A stretch of 64,000 nucleotides of DNA from the NCBI RefSeq assembly GCF_032102965.1, contig NZ_CP134880.1, positions 558,001-622,000 of the forward strand, read 5' to 3'. The position numbers were made by a program, and so were the translations under genes. The stretch's first letter is position 1. Each line of letters starts with the position of its first letter. Below, in pieces: positions 8,975 to 17,651 of this stretch. The notes below the pieces were generated by a model. It made no database searches and was not told the origin of the DNA. It was given only the letters and a program-made list of their open reading frames with translations. This stretch comes from Demequina capsici. GTDB taxonomy: Bacteria; Actinomycetota; Actinomycetes; Actinomycetales; Demequinaceae.

Positions 8975-10525
8975 GTGACCACCACCCGTCCCGCGGCCGT
9001 GATGATCCTCGCGGCAGGCGCAGGCACCCGCATGAGGTCGGCTACCCCCAAGGTCCTTCACAGGATCGCGGGCCGTACCCTGCTCCACCACGCGCTGGTC
9101 GCGGCGCATGAGCTGCAGCCGGCGCGCACCGTGGTGGTCGTCAGGCACGAGCGTGAGGCAGTCGCGGCGCACGTCGCAGAGGTCGCGCCTCACGCGTTGA
9201 TCGCGGACCAGGACGACGTCCCCGGCACGGGTCGCGCGGTCGCGTGCGGCATGTCCGTGCTCGACGCGACGACGGTCGCCGCCGCGGTGGCAGGGGGCCA
9301 GGTCGGGGACCGATCGGTGCTCGACCTCCAGATCGAGGGCGCGGTCGTCGTCACCTCAGGCGACGTGCCCCTGGTCACCGGAGAGCTGCTGGGCCGCCTG
9401 GTCGACGCGCACACCGAGATCGGCAACGCCGTCACGATCCTCACGGCGAAGGTCCCCGACCCGACGGGTTACGGACGCATCGTGCGAGGCACGACAGGCG
9501 ACGTGATGGCGATCGTGGAGCACCGCGACGCCACGGACGAGCAGCACCGGATCGACGAGATCAACTCGGGCATCTACGTGTTCGACGCGGCGGTGCTGCG
9601 CGACGCGCTCGCGCAGGTGGGTCGCGACAACTCGCAGGGAGAGATGTACCTCACGGACGTCGTCGCACTGGCGCGCGAGGCGGGCGGCCGGGTGGGCGCC
9701 ATGATCGCGCCCGACGCCTCCGCTGTCGAGGGTGTCAACGATCGTGTCCAGCTGGCGAACGCGGGCGCCCAGCTCAATCGGCGCATCGTCGAGGCGTGGA
9801 TGCGTGCCGGCGTCACGGTCGTCGACCCGGCCACCACGTGGATCGACGCGGACGTGACGCTCGGAGAGGACGCGACGATCCTGCAGGGCGTGCAGCTGCA
9901 CGGCTCCACCCGCATCGGCAGCGGCGCGACCGTCGGCCCCGACTCGACCCTGACGAACGTCGCGGTGGGGGACGGAGCGACCGTCACCCGCGTGCACGGC
10001 CTCGACGCGGTGGTCGGCGACCGCGCCACCATCGGCCCGTTCACCTACCTGCGCCCCGGCACCATCGTGGGCGTCAAGGGCAAGGTGGGCGGCTTCGTCG
10101 AGACCAAGAACGCCCGCATCGGGGACGGCGCGAAGGTGCCGCATCTCAGCTATGTGGGAGACGCCGAGATCGGCGAGGGCACCAACGTCGGCGCCGGCAC
10201 GATCTTCGTCAACTACGACGGTGTGCACAAGCACCGCACCGTCGTCGGCGCCCACGTGCGCATCGGCTCGGACAACACCCTCATCGCGCCCGTCACCCTG
10301 GGCGATGGTGCGTACACGGGCGCCGGCACCACCGTGCGTCACGATGTGCCGCCGGGGGCGCTCGCCATCAACTCTTCGCCTCAGCAGAACGTGGACGGGT
10401 GGGTCGAACGACGCCGCCCGGGCACTCAGTCCGCCGAGGCAGCCGAGCGTGCTCGACGCGCGCCCGGGTCTCACGAAGGACTATCGTCGGGCGGACAGGG
10501 CCCGACGCATGAAGGAGAGTCATGA
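8975..10525 (+). CDS. glmU: Bifunctional GlmU: N-acetylglucosamine-1-phosphate uridyltransferase / glucosamine-1-phosphate acetyltransferase
   Basis: GlmU makes UDP-N-acetylglucosamine for peptidoglycan and mycothiol. The 516-residue protein has an N-terminal nucleotidyltransferase domain (LAAGAGTRM, TPKVLH, GDVPLV) and a C-terminal left-handed beta-helix with hexapeptide repeats from about residue 285. VKGKVGGFVETKNA and NYDGVHKHRT belong to the acetyltransferase active site. A disordered tail of about 45 residues follows. The start is GTG at 8975 with an AAGGGGGAG site just upstream; GTG at 8972 is in frame too. Its stop overlaps the prs ATG by four bases. Confidence 0.96.
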   Translation: MTTTRPAAVMILAAGAGTRMRSATPKVLHRIAGRTLLHHALVAAHELQPARTVVVVRHEREAVAAHVAEVAPHALIADQDDVPGTGRAVACGMSVLDATTVAAAVAGGQVGDRSVLDLQIEGAVVVTSGDVPLVTGELLGRLVDAHTEIGNAVTILTAKVPDPTGYGRIVRGTTGDVMAIVEHRDATDEQHRIDEINSGIYVFDAAVLRDALAQVGRDNSQGEMYLTDVVALAREAGGRVGAMIAPDASAVEGVNDRVQLANAGAQLNRRIVEAWMRAGVTVVDPATTWIDADVTLGEDATILQGVQLHGSTRIGSGATVGPDSTLTNVAVGDGATVTRVHGLDAVVGDRATIGPFTYLRPGTIVGVKGKVGGFVETKNARIGDGAKVPHLSYVGDAEIGEGTNVGAGTIFVNYDGVHKHRTVVGAHVRIGSDNTLIAPVTLGDGAYTGAGTTVRHDVPPGALAINSSPQQNVDGWVERRRPGTQSAEAAERARRAPGSHEGLSSGGQGPTHEGES

Positions 10526-11502
10526 GCTCGATCATCTCGAACCCGTCGGAGCGTCGGATGGTGCTCGCCGGCGGGCGCGCCCACCCCGAGCTGGCTGAGG
10601 CCGTCGCTGCGGACATGGGCATCGAGCTGCTGCCGACCACCGCCTACACGTTCGCCAACGGCGAGCTGTACGTCCGGTTCGGCGAGTCGGTGCGCGGCGC
10701 CGACGCCTTCATCCTCCAGTCCCACGCGGCGCCCATCAACGAGGCGATCATGGAGCAGCTCATCATGGTGGACGCCATGAAGCGTGCCTCCGCCAAGCGG
10801 GTGACCGTGATCATGCCCTGCTACGGCTATGCGCGCCAGGACAAGAAGCACAAGGGTCGCGAGCCCATCTCGGCGCGCCTCATGGCCGACCTGTTCAAGA
10901 CCGCGGGCGCTGACCGCATCATGTCGGTCGACCTGCACACGTCGCAGATCCAGGGCTTCTTCGATGGCCCGGTGGACCACCTGTGGGCTATGCCGCTGCT
11001 CGCGCAGTACGTCCGCTCGCGCGTCGCCCCCGGCAACCTCACCATCGTCTCCCCCGACGCGGGCCGCGTGCGCCTGGCCGACCAGTGGTCCGACCACCTG
11101 GGTGCGCCGCTCGCGATCATCCACAAGCGTCGCGACCCGTCGGTGCCGAACCAGGTCAAGGTCCACGAGCTCGTCGGAGAGGTCGAGGGCCGCACGTGCG
11201 TGCTCGTCGACGACATGATCGACACGGGCGGCACGATCGTCCAGGCGGCCGAGGCTCTGTTCGAGAACGGCGCGAAGGACGTCATCGTCGCGTCCACCCA
11301 CGGCCTCCTGTCCGGGCCTGCGGTGGAGCGCCTGCGTGACTCAGGCATCTCCGAGGTGGTGGTCACGGACACCCTGCCGATCGCCGAGGACAAGCGGTGG
11401 GACGGTCTCACCGTGCTGTCCATCGCGCCCCTCATCGCCCGCGCGATCCACGAGGTGTTCGAGGACGGCTCGGTCACCAGCCTGTTCAACGGCAACGTCT
11501 GA
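10522..11502 (+). CDS. prs: Ribose-phosphate diphosphokinase (PRPP synthetase)
   Basis: Prs makes phosphoribosyl pyrophosphate from ribose-5-phosphate and ATP for nucleotide, His, Trp and decaprenyl-phosphoryl-arabinose synthesis. The 326-residue protein has the flexible-loop region YARQDKKHKGREPIS, the metal-binding VDLHTSQIQGFFD and the PRPP loop VLVDDMIDTGGTI. The ATGA overlap with glmU and an AAGGAGAG site indicate translational coupling. A strong terminator follows. Confidence 0.97.
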   Translation: MSSIISNPSERRMVLAGGRAHPELAEAVAADMGIELLPTTAYTFANGELYVRFGESVRGADAFILQSHAAPINEAIMEQLIMVDAMKRASAKRVTVIMPCYGYARQDKKHKGREPISARLMADLFKTAGADRIMSVDLHTSQIQGFFDGPVDHLWAMPLLAQYVRSRVAPGNLTIVSPDAGRVRLADQWSDHLGAPLAIIHKRRDPSVPNQVKVHELVGEVEGRTCVLVDDMIDTGGTIVQAAEALFENGAKDVIVASTHGLLSGPAVERLRDSGISEVVVTDTLPIAEDKRWDGLTVLSIAPLIARAIHEVFEDGSVTSLFNGNV

Positions 11503-11517
11503 TCTGCTGAACGGTCC

Positions 11518-11552
11518 CGAGAGCGCGGAGCCCCAGGGGCTCCGCGCTCTCG
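11518..11552. terminator. Shared terminator between prs and the convergent lipoprotein gene
   Basis: A 16-bp near-perfect stem with a three-base loop (arms 11518-11533 and 11537-11552) starts 15 bases after the prs stop. No U-run follows, as is common in GC-rich actinobacteria. Symmetry suits both converging transcripts. Confidence 0.75.
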
Positions 11553-11581
11553 CGCGTCCATGAGGCATGCGGTGGCGGCGT

Positions 11582-12721
11582 TCAGCACCACGCCCTGAGC
11601 GAGAGCGACTGGTTGAGCAGGAGCCACCACCCGGAGCCATCGCCTGCGGGCATGGCGAGGACGGCGGGGGAACGCGCGTAGTCCACGAGGCTCAGCGCCT
11701 GGGCGTCTGGCACCATCCCGTTCGGGTCCTCGGAGTAGTAGCCGTACATGAGCTCCGCCAGGGTGCTCGTGGTGGCCATGGCGTACACCGGCGATCCGTC
11801 GACCGTGCCGGCCTGGACCCAGTCGGACTGCAGCGGGTCGGTCAGCAGGATGTTCCAGGTGAGCATGGTGTATGGGCCGCACGCCACGTCGAACAGGTCG
11901 ACGAACTGCCCTGCGGTGGTGCCGTAGCCGTCGGCCCACGCGATGTCTTCCCACGCGGGCCGCGTGGGCGGGGCGTCGTACCAGCCGCCGGTGGCGGTGC
12001 CGCGGCCGTACGCGACGTTCTCGAGCATCTGCGCGTACGTGGACCACCCTGGATCGGTGCCCCACGACACGTACGGGTCCTGGGTGAACCTGTCGACGGT
12101 CCACGCGTCGACGGTCGCGACCTGCTCGGACTGCCATGAGCCGAGCAGCGGCAGCCACGGCCCTCGGAGCGAGACCTGCAGACCGTCGAGGTCGGCCGTT
12201 GCCGGCGCGGCGAGCGAGTCGTAGTAGACGTCAGGGTCGCTCGCGATCTCGGGCGCCCATGAGACGACCGTCGTCGCCTGCCACGGGAAGGGGAACGGGA
12301 TCCAGGTGGGGGTGCCGTCCGCGGCGACCTCCACGGTCTCGCCGCCGATGCCGTGCTGCAGGATGTCGTTCCCGTCACGAGTGCCGACCCGGAACCACGC
12401 GAGCTCGTCCACGCCAGTGTTCCAGAACGCGTCGTCAGCGGCCCACGACGGGGTGTCGAGCTGGACGGGGTCGGTCAGCCAGGACTCGCCGGTCTGCGCG
12501 AGCGACGCCCTGAGGGAGGCCTCCTGCGCGCCCATGTCGGGGTTGCGCCCCTCGGGCGCGGTCGGTGACGATGCCGCCGTCGCCGTCGATGCCGTCACGG
12601 AGGGAGTCGGCGGAGCGGTGGACGAGCCGGAAGGGCTCGCGCTCGGCGCACCGCCGCCCGCGCATGCGGCGAGCGCCAACGCGCAACCCAGGAATGTCGC
12701 TGCACCAGGCACGATGCGCAT
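11582..12721 (-). CDS. Secreted lipoprotein of unknown function
   Basis: I do not recognise a family. The 379-residue product has a type II signal peptide with lipobox LAAC at about residues 17-20, then a Ser/Thr/Pro-rich linker to about residue 60. The Trp- and Asp-rich mature domain ends in Trp-Cys and has two further cysteines (ACAGG lipobox aside, one in VACGPYT and the last residue), which could form a disulfide. Two start candidates have good ribosome sites: ATG 12721 (GGGGGA) and ATG 12748 (AGGGGAG). The first gives the cleaner signal peptide. A -10-like TAGGTT lies at 12767-12772. Confidence 0.7.
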   Translation of the reverse strand: MRIVPGAATFLGCALALAACAGGGAPSASPSGSSTAPPTPSVTASTATAASSPTAPEGRNPDMGAQEASLRASLAQTGESWLTDPVQLDTPSWAADDAFWNTGVDELAWFRVGTRDGNDILQHGIGGETVEVAADGTPTWIPFPFPWQATTVVSWAPEIASDPDVYYDSLAAPATADLDGLQVSLRGPWLPLLGSWQSEQVATVDAWTVDRFTQDPYVSWGTDPGWSTYAQMLENVAYGRGTATGGWYDAPPTRPAWEDIAWADGYGTTAGQFVDLFDVACGPYTMLTWNILLTDPLQSDWVQAGTVDGSPVYAMATTSTLAELMYGYYSEDPNGMVPDAQALSLVDYARSPAVLAMPAGDGSGWWLLLNQSLSLRAWC

Positions 12722-12766
12722 GACGAGGTCCCCCTTGTCGTCCCTCATATCGGCTCCCCTGCGACC

Positions 12767-12772
12767 AACCTA
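12767..12772 (-). promoter_or_regulatory. Probable -10 box of the lipoprotein gene
   Basis: TAGGTT on the minus strand places the transcript start at about 12760, giving a leader of roughly 12 or 39 bases depending on the chosen ATG. Confidence 0.4.
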
Positions 12773-12862
12773 GCCCGGGTCGCCAGGGCGTGCGAGGACG
12801 ACCGTCCGCGGGTCGCGCAGCTGCGCCTCCCGCACTGGGTGGAGGCATCCCGCAAGAGCAGG

Positions 12863-12868
12863 TAGACT
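12863..12868 (+). promoter_or_regulatory. Probable -10 box of rplY
   Basis: TAGACT predicts a transcript start near 12875 and a leader of about 118 bases. Within the leader GGCAGA and TCTGCC can pair around 12921-12944. An autoregulatory leader is possible but no known motif was recognised. Confidence 0.45.
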
Positions 12869-12992
12869 GTCCCAGTTCCTCGGCGAGGCTGAGCCCGCGC
12901 AGGGCCCGGCGTGATCGACGCGGCAGAAGCGCAACGGCTCTGCCTTGCCGTGCAACCGCTATCTGTCCGCAAATCTCTCGAGGAGAACCCCG

Positions 12993-13589
12993 ATGTCTGA
13001 TGAGCTGAAGCTCGCCGCCGAGGCCCGCACCGAGTTCGGCAAGGGCTTCGCCCGCCGCGCCCGCGCCGCCGGCAAGATCCCCGCCGTCATCTACGGTCAC
13101 GGCACCGACCCCGTCCACGTCCTGCTTCCCGGCCACGACACGATGATGGCGCTCAAGCACGCCAACGCGCTGCTGACCATCGATGTGGCAGGCAAGTCCG
13201 AGATGGTCATCGTCAAGGACATCCAGCGTGACGCCGTGAAGCGCAGCATCGACCACGTCGACCTGCTGCTCGTGAAGAAGGGCGAGAAGATCGCCGTCGA
13301 GGTCCCTGTGCACGTCGAGGGCGAGACGTTCGGCTCGACCATCCACGTCCAGGAGCTCAACACCCTGCACATCCAGGCCGAGGCGACCCACCTGCCCGAG
13401 ACCATCGTCGTCTCCGTCGAGGGCCTGCCCGAGGGCGTCAAGATCGTCGCCTCGGAGGTCGAGCTGCCCAAGGGCGTCGAGCTCCTGACCGACGCCGACG
13501 CGCTCGTGGTCCACGTCACGCAGCCGCGCTCCGCCGTGGCCGCCGAGGACGAGGCCGGCGAGGCCGGTGCCGAAGCAGCTGCCGAGTAG
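12993..13589 (+). CDS. rplY: 50S ribosomal protein L25, general stress protein Ctc form
   Basis: L25 binds 5S rRNA. The 198-residue product is the long Ctc/TL5 form: an N-terminal L25 domain (residues 1-95; TEFGKGFARRARAAGKIPAV, then IYGHG) and a C-terminal beta-barrel domain (about 100-180). A short acidic Ala/Glu tail ends it. The ATG has GAGGAGA seven bases upstream; an in-frame ATG at 12945 lacks support. It precedes pth, the standard actinobacterial order. Confidence 0.95.
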   Translation: MSDELKLAAEARTEFGKGFARRARAAGKIPAVIYGHGTDPVHVLLPGHDTMMALKHANALLTIDVAGKSEMVIVKDIQRDAVKRSIDHVDLLLVKKGEKIAVEVPVHVEGETFGSTIHVQELNTLHIQAEATHLPETIVVSVEGLPEGVKIVASEVELPKGVELLTDADALVVHVTQPRSAVAAEDEAGEAGAEAAAE

Positions 13590-13607
13590 TCTTCGAAGCG
13601 CGTGAGA

Positions 13608-13645
13608 GCGCCCGGTCCGCACCTGCGCGGGCCGGGCGCTTTCCG
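13608..13645 (+). terminator. Terminator or attenuator between rplY and pth
   Basis: AGCGCCCGG (13608-13616) pairs perfectly with CCGGGCGCT (13633-13641), followed by TTT. It sits just before pth, so it may reduce rather than abolish pth transcription. Confidence 0.65.
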
Positions 13646-13676
13646 CATCCACCTGCGCGCAGGAGCAAGGAGAGCC

Positions 13677-14249
13677 ATGACCGCGCTCGTCATCGGACTG
13701 GGCAACCCCGGCGAGGAGTACGCCGCGACGCGCCACAACGTCGGCACGATGGTGCTCGAGGAGCTCGCGGCGCGGGCGGGAGCGAGCCTGTCGGTGCACA
13801 AGAGGACGCATACGCGCGCGACCGTCGCCAGGCTCGCCGGGCAGGCCGTGCAGCTGGGCGTGCCGATGTCGTACATGAACGTCTCCGGCGGTCCCGTGAG
13901 CTCGCTCGCCAAGTACGTGTCGGTGCCGCCTGCCGAGGTGATCGTGGTGCACGACGAGCTGGACATCCCGTTCGGCACCGTCAGGCTCAAGAGAGGTGGC
14001 GGCTCCGGCGGCCACAACGGTCTCAAGGACGTCACCAAGGCGCTCGGCACCCCGGACTACATCCGCGTGCGCATCGGCATCGGCCGCCCCCCGGGTCGCA
14101 TGGACGCGGCCACCTTCGTGCTCAAGCCGTTCTCCGCCGCCGAGCGCAAGGAGCTGCCGTTCCTCATCTCGGACGGCGCCGACGCCGTCGAGGCCGTGCT
14201 GGCCGACGGCCTCGAGGCGGCCCAGCAGCGCTTCCACAGCCCGTCGTAG
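13677..14249 (+). CDS. pth: Peptidyl-tRNA hydrolase
   Basis: Pth recycles peptidyl-tRNA released by stalled ribosomes. The 190-residue protein has all family marks: GLGNPGEEYAATRHNVG with the catalytic His, PMSYMNVSGG, VVHDELDIPFG and the GSGGHNGLKD region. The ATG at 13677 follows AGGAGCAAGGAGAG. It may be co-transcribed with rplY through the intervening hairpin. Confidence 0.97.
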   Translation: MTALVIGLGNPGEEYAATRHNVGTMVLEELAARAGASLSVHKRTHTRATVARLAGQAVQLGVPMSYMNVSGGPVSSLAKYVSVPPAEVIVVHDELDIPFGTVRLKRGGGSGGHNGLKDVTKALGTPDYIRVRIGIGRPPGRMDAATFVLKPFSAAERKELPFLISDGADAVEAVLADGLEAAQQRFHSPS

Positions 14250-14271
14250 CAGGACCGTGACCCCATTCGGG

Positions 14272-14302
14272 TGGACACCCCCGGGGGCGCACTGACTACT
14301 AT
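14272..14302 (+). promoter_or_regulatory. Promoter of the beta-phosphoglucomutase/GH65 operon
   Basis: TGGACA at 14272-14277 and TACTAT at 14297-14302 are 19 bases apart, a reasonable -35/-10 pair. The leader to 14382 begins with GAAGG and CCTTC flanking four bases, a small dyad. Confidence 0.5.
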
Positions 14303-14382
14303 CGAAGGGAGACCTTCAGACGGTTCTCGGGCCCTCCCGCCCGGGTCCGGATGACCGACCGAGCACTCGCAGGAGGCGCATC

Positions 14383-15123
14383 ATGTCGTGGTACATCCCC
14401 CAGGCTCCTGGCGAAGGTTTCGCCGCCGCCCTCTTCGACCTCGACGGAGTGCTGACGCCGACGGCCGAGGTCCACATGGCCGCCTGGAAGCGCACGTTCG
14501 ACGAGTACTTCGACCGGCACGGCATCGCCCCTGAGTTCTCCGACGCGGACTACTTCGCGCATGTGGACGGCGTCCCCCGGTACGACGGCGTGGCCCGCTG
14601 CCTGGCATCGCGCGGCGTCGAGGTCGCGTGGGGCGACCCGTCCGACGCGCCTGGCACGGACACGGTCTGCGGCATCGGCAACGCGAAGAACGAGGCGTAC
14701 ACGGCTGTGCTGAAGGAGCAGGGGGTCACGCCGTACCCCGGCTCGGTGGCGCTGCTGGACCATCTCGCAGAGCTGGGCGACGTCGCCATGGCCGTCGTGT
14801 GCAGCTCGCGCAACACCGATGCGGTGCTGGCCGCAGCGGGCATCGCGGACCGCTTCTCCGTGGTCGTCGACGGTGACACCGCCACCGACAAGGGGCTCCC
14901 CGGCAAGCCCGCGCCCGACACCTTCCTGTACGCCGCCGAGCTGCTGGGCGTGCCCGCGTCGGGATGCGTGGTCATCGAGGACGCGCTCACCGGCGTCGCC
15001 GCGGGTCACGCGGGAGGCTTCGGCCTGGTGCTGGGCGTGGATCGCGGCGCGGGCGCCGACGCGCTCGAGATCGCGGGCGCCGACGTGGTGGTCAAGGATC
15101 TGAGCGAGACGGTTCAGCGATGA
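14383..15123 (+). CDS. HAD-superfamily beta-phosphoglucomutase-like hydrolase
   Basis: This HAD enzyme probably interconverts beta-glucose-1-phosphate and glucose-6-phosphate. The 246-residue protein has motif I FDLDGVLTPTAEVH at about residues 17-30 with the nucleophile and acid Asp pair and a Thr near the cap hinge. Motif II is VVCSSRN, motif III is GLPGKPAPD, and motif IV is VIEDALTGVAAG. It starts after AGGAGG and its stop overlaps the GH65 gene by ATGA. The pairing argues for beta-glucose-1-phosphate from the neighbouring phosphorylase as substrate. Simple phosphatase activity remains possible. Confidence 0.85.
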   Translation: MSWYIPQAPGEGFAAALFDLDGVLTPTAEVHMAAWKRTFDEYFDRHGIAPEFSDADYFAHVDGVPRYDGVARCLASRGVEVAWGDPSDAPGTDTVCGIGNAKNEAYTAVLKEQGVTPYPGSVALLDHLAELGDVAMAVVCSSRNTDAVLAAAGIADRFSVVVDGDTATDKGLPGKPAPDTFLYAAELLGVPASGCVVIEDALTGVAAGHAGGFGLVLGVDRGAGADALEIAGADVVVKDLSETVQR

Positions 15124-17648
15124 AGGGTGCCCGCAGGGCGCTGGGGGACACGAGCGCACCCGAGTACCTGGACCGCCTGAGGTTCCCTGCCGATCCGTGG
15201 AAGCTGATCGAGACCTCGTTCGATGCCGACGACCTGGGCACCACCGAGACCCTGTTCGCGGTGGGCAACGGCTACCTGGGTCTGCGCGGGAACATCGAGG
15301 AGGGGCACGACGGTCACGAGCACGGCACCTTCATCAACGGCTTCCATGAGACGTGGCCGATCCGGCACGCGGAGGAGGCGTACGGCTTCGCGCGCACCGG
15401 CCAGACGATCGTCAACGTGCCGGATCCGAAGGTGATCAGGCTCTATGTGGACGACGAGCCGCTGCTGCTGTCGGTGGCGGACCTGATCGACTACTCGCGC
15501 ACTCTCGACATGAAGGAGGGCATCCTCACCCGTGACCTGCTGTGGCGCACGCCGGCGGGCAACAGGGTGCGGGTGCGGTCGTCGCGCATGGTGTCCCTCA
15601 GCCAGCGCCACCTGGCGGTGATGCGGTTCGAGGTGACCCTGCTGGACAAGGAGGCGCCCATCGCGATCTCCTCGCAGCTGCTGAACCGCGGCGCGGGGCT
15701 CGACGAGTACCGTGCCACGAAGCAGCCTGTCGCCGGCTTCGACCCGCGCAAGGCGGAGAAGCTCGACGAGAGGGTCCTCGAGCCGCGGATCCATCACGGC
15801 GACGACAACCGCGTCGTCCTGGGCTACCGCACCCAGAACTCCGGCATGACGCTCGGCTGCGCGATGGAGCACCACATCCACTCCGACGTGGACTACACCA
15901 CCACCACGGAGGTGGGGCCCGACTACGCGAAGCAGCTCTACAGGGCACGCCTGCAGCCGGGGGAGACGTTCGCGCTCACCAAGGTGGTGAGCTATCACAC
16001 GTCCCGCATGGTCCCGCCGCGCGAGCTGGCGGACCGCTGCAACCGCACGCTCGACCGTGTGCGGGAGGAGGGCGTCGAGAAGCAGTTCGAGGACCAGCGG
16101 CAGTGGCTGGTGGACTTCTGGGAGCGTTCCGACGTGGAGGTCGAGGGCGCCGACGACGTGCAGCAGGCCATCCGCTGGAACCTGTTCCAGCTGCTCCAGG
16201 CGGCTGCGCGAGGCGACGGCTACGGCGTGCCGGCCAAGGGCGTCACCGGCTCGGGGTACGGAGGCCACTACTTCTGGGACACCGAGATCTACGCGGTGCC
16301 GTTCTTCATCTACACGTCGCCCGTGATCGCGCGCAACGCGCTGAGGTACCGGTACCGGCTGCTGCCCGCGGCGGAGCGTCGTGCGGGCGAGCTGGCGCAG
16401 AACGGCGCGCTGTTCCCGTGGCGCACGATCAACGGCGAGGAGGCGTCGGCGTACTACGCGGCGGGCACGGCGCAATACCACATCGACGCGGACGTCTCGT
16501 ATGCGATCAACAAGTACGTGCTGGCCACGGGCGATGACGAGTTCCTGGCACGGGAGGGCATCGACATCCTGGTGCAGACGGCGCGCATGTGGGCCGACCT
16601 GGGCTTCTGGCGCTTCCAGCGTGGCGAGGGCGAGTCGTTCCGCATCCACGGCGTGACGGGACCCGACGAGTACACGACCGTCGTGAACGACAACCTGTAC
16701 ACGAACGTCATGGCGCGGTTCAACCTGCGCTGCGCGGCCGAGTCCGTGCGCAAGCTGCGCGGCCAATGGCCCGACCAGTACGCGAAGATGGTCGCCCGCC
16801 TCGATCTGGACGACGAGGAGATCGAGGAATGGGAGCGCGCCGCCGAGGGCATGGCGATCCTGTACAACGAGCAGCTGGGCATCCATCCGCAGGACGCGCT
16901 GTTCCATGAGCGCGAGGTGTGGGACCTGGAGAACACGCCGCCTGAGAAGCGGCCGCTGCTGCTGCACTTCCATCCGCTGGTGATCTACCGCTTCCAGGTG
17001 CTCAAGCAGGCCGACGTGGTGCTGGCGCTGTTCCTGCAGGGCGAGCACTTCACGGCGGAGGAGAAGAAGGCGGACTTCGAGTACTACGACCCGATCACGA
17101 CCGGCGACTCGACGCTGTCCGGCGTGGTCCAGTCGATCATCGCCGCCGAGGTGGGCTATCACGAGCTCGCGTTGCGGTACTTCTGGGACAGCCTGTTCGT
17201 GGATCTGGCCGATCTCCACTCGAACACGTCGGACGGCGTGCATGTCGCGTCGACCGGCGGCGTGTGGTCCGCGCTCGTGCACGGATTCGGCGGTTTCCGG
17301 GATCACGGTGAGGGCCTCAACTTCGATCCGCGCCTGCCGGAGTCGTGGCCGTCGCTCACGTACCGGGTGACGGTCCACGGGAACCGGCTCAGGGTCACGG
17401 TGACGCAGCACGCGATCGCCTTCGCGATCGAGCGGGGTCGTGCGCTGTCGGTCAACGTGCGCGGTCAGCGCCACCTCGTGACGCCGGAGAACGAGGTCGT
17501 GGTGCCCCTCAAGGACCAGGGCCCCCGCATCGCAGGCGCCCCCGATCCTGCGGCCTTCCACGGCACCCTCCGCGAGGACGGCTCGGTGATCACCGCGTCG
17601 CTGCCCGCCATGGTGACCGACGGTGTCGACGAGCAGGTGGTGGACTGA
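15120..17648 (+). CDS. Glycoside hydrolase family 65 disaccharide phosphorylase
   Basis: GH65 enzymes phosphorolyse alpha-glucosides (maltose, trehalose, kojibiose and others) to beta-glucose-1-phosphate plus sugar. The 842-residue protein has a beta-sandwich N-terminal domain (GNGYLGLRGN at about 40). The (alpha/alpha)6 barrel carries GSGYGGHYFWDTE at about 380 and HGVTGPDEYTTVVNDN at about 510. The Glu in GPDEY is the general acid. A C-terminal region has HPLVIYRFQVLKQADVVLAL and GDSTLSG (phosphate-site type). It is translationally coupled to the preceding mutase. Which disaccharide is used cannot be told from motifs. It ends three bases from the convergent ABC gene. Confidence 0.9.
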   Translation: MKGARRALGDTSAPEYLDRLRFPADPWKLIETSFDADDLGTTETLFAVGNGYLGLRGNIEEGHDGHEHGTFINGFHETWPIRHAEEAYGFARTGQTIVNVPDPKVIRLYVDDEPLLLSVADLIDYSRTLDMKEGILTRDLLWRTPAGNRVRVRSSRMVSLSQRHLAVMRFEVTLLDKEAPIAISSQLLNRGAGLDEYRATKQPVAGFDPRKAEKLDERVLEPRIHHGDDNRVVLGYRTQNSGMTLGCAMEHHIHSDVDYTTTTEVGPDYAKQLYRARLQPGETFALTKVVSYHTSRMVPPRELADRCNRTLDRVREEGVEKQFEDQRQWLVDFWERSDVEVEGADDVQQAIRWNLFQLLQAAARGDGYGVPAKGVTGSGYGGHYFWDTEIYAVPFFIYTSPVIARNALRYRYRLLPAAERRAGELAQNGALFPWRTINGEEASAYYAAGTAQYHIDADVSYAINKYVLATGDDEFLAREGIDILVQTARMWADLGFWRFQRGEGESFRIHGVTGPDEYTTVVNDNLYTNVMARFNLRCAAESVRKLRGQWPDQYAKMVARLDLDDEEIEEWERAAEGMAILYNEQLGIHPQDALFHEREVWDLENTPPEKRPLLLHFHPLVIYRFQVLKQADVVLALFLQGEHFTAEEKKADFEYYDPITTGDSTLSGVVQSIIAAEVGYHELALRYFWDSLFVDLADLHSNTSDGVHVASTGGVWSALVHGFGGFRDHGEGLNFDPRLPESWPSLTYRVTVHGNRLRVTVTQHAIAFAIERGRALSVNVRGQRHLVTPENEVVVPLKDQGPRIAGAPDPAAFHGTLREDGSVITASLPAMVTDGVDEQVVD

Positions 17649-17651
17649 CCG

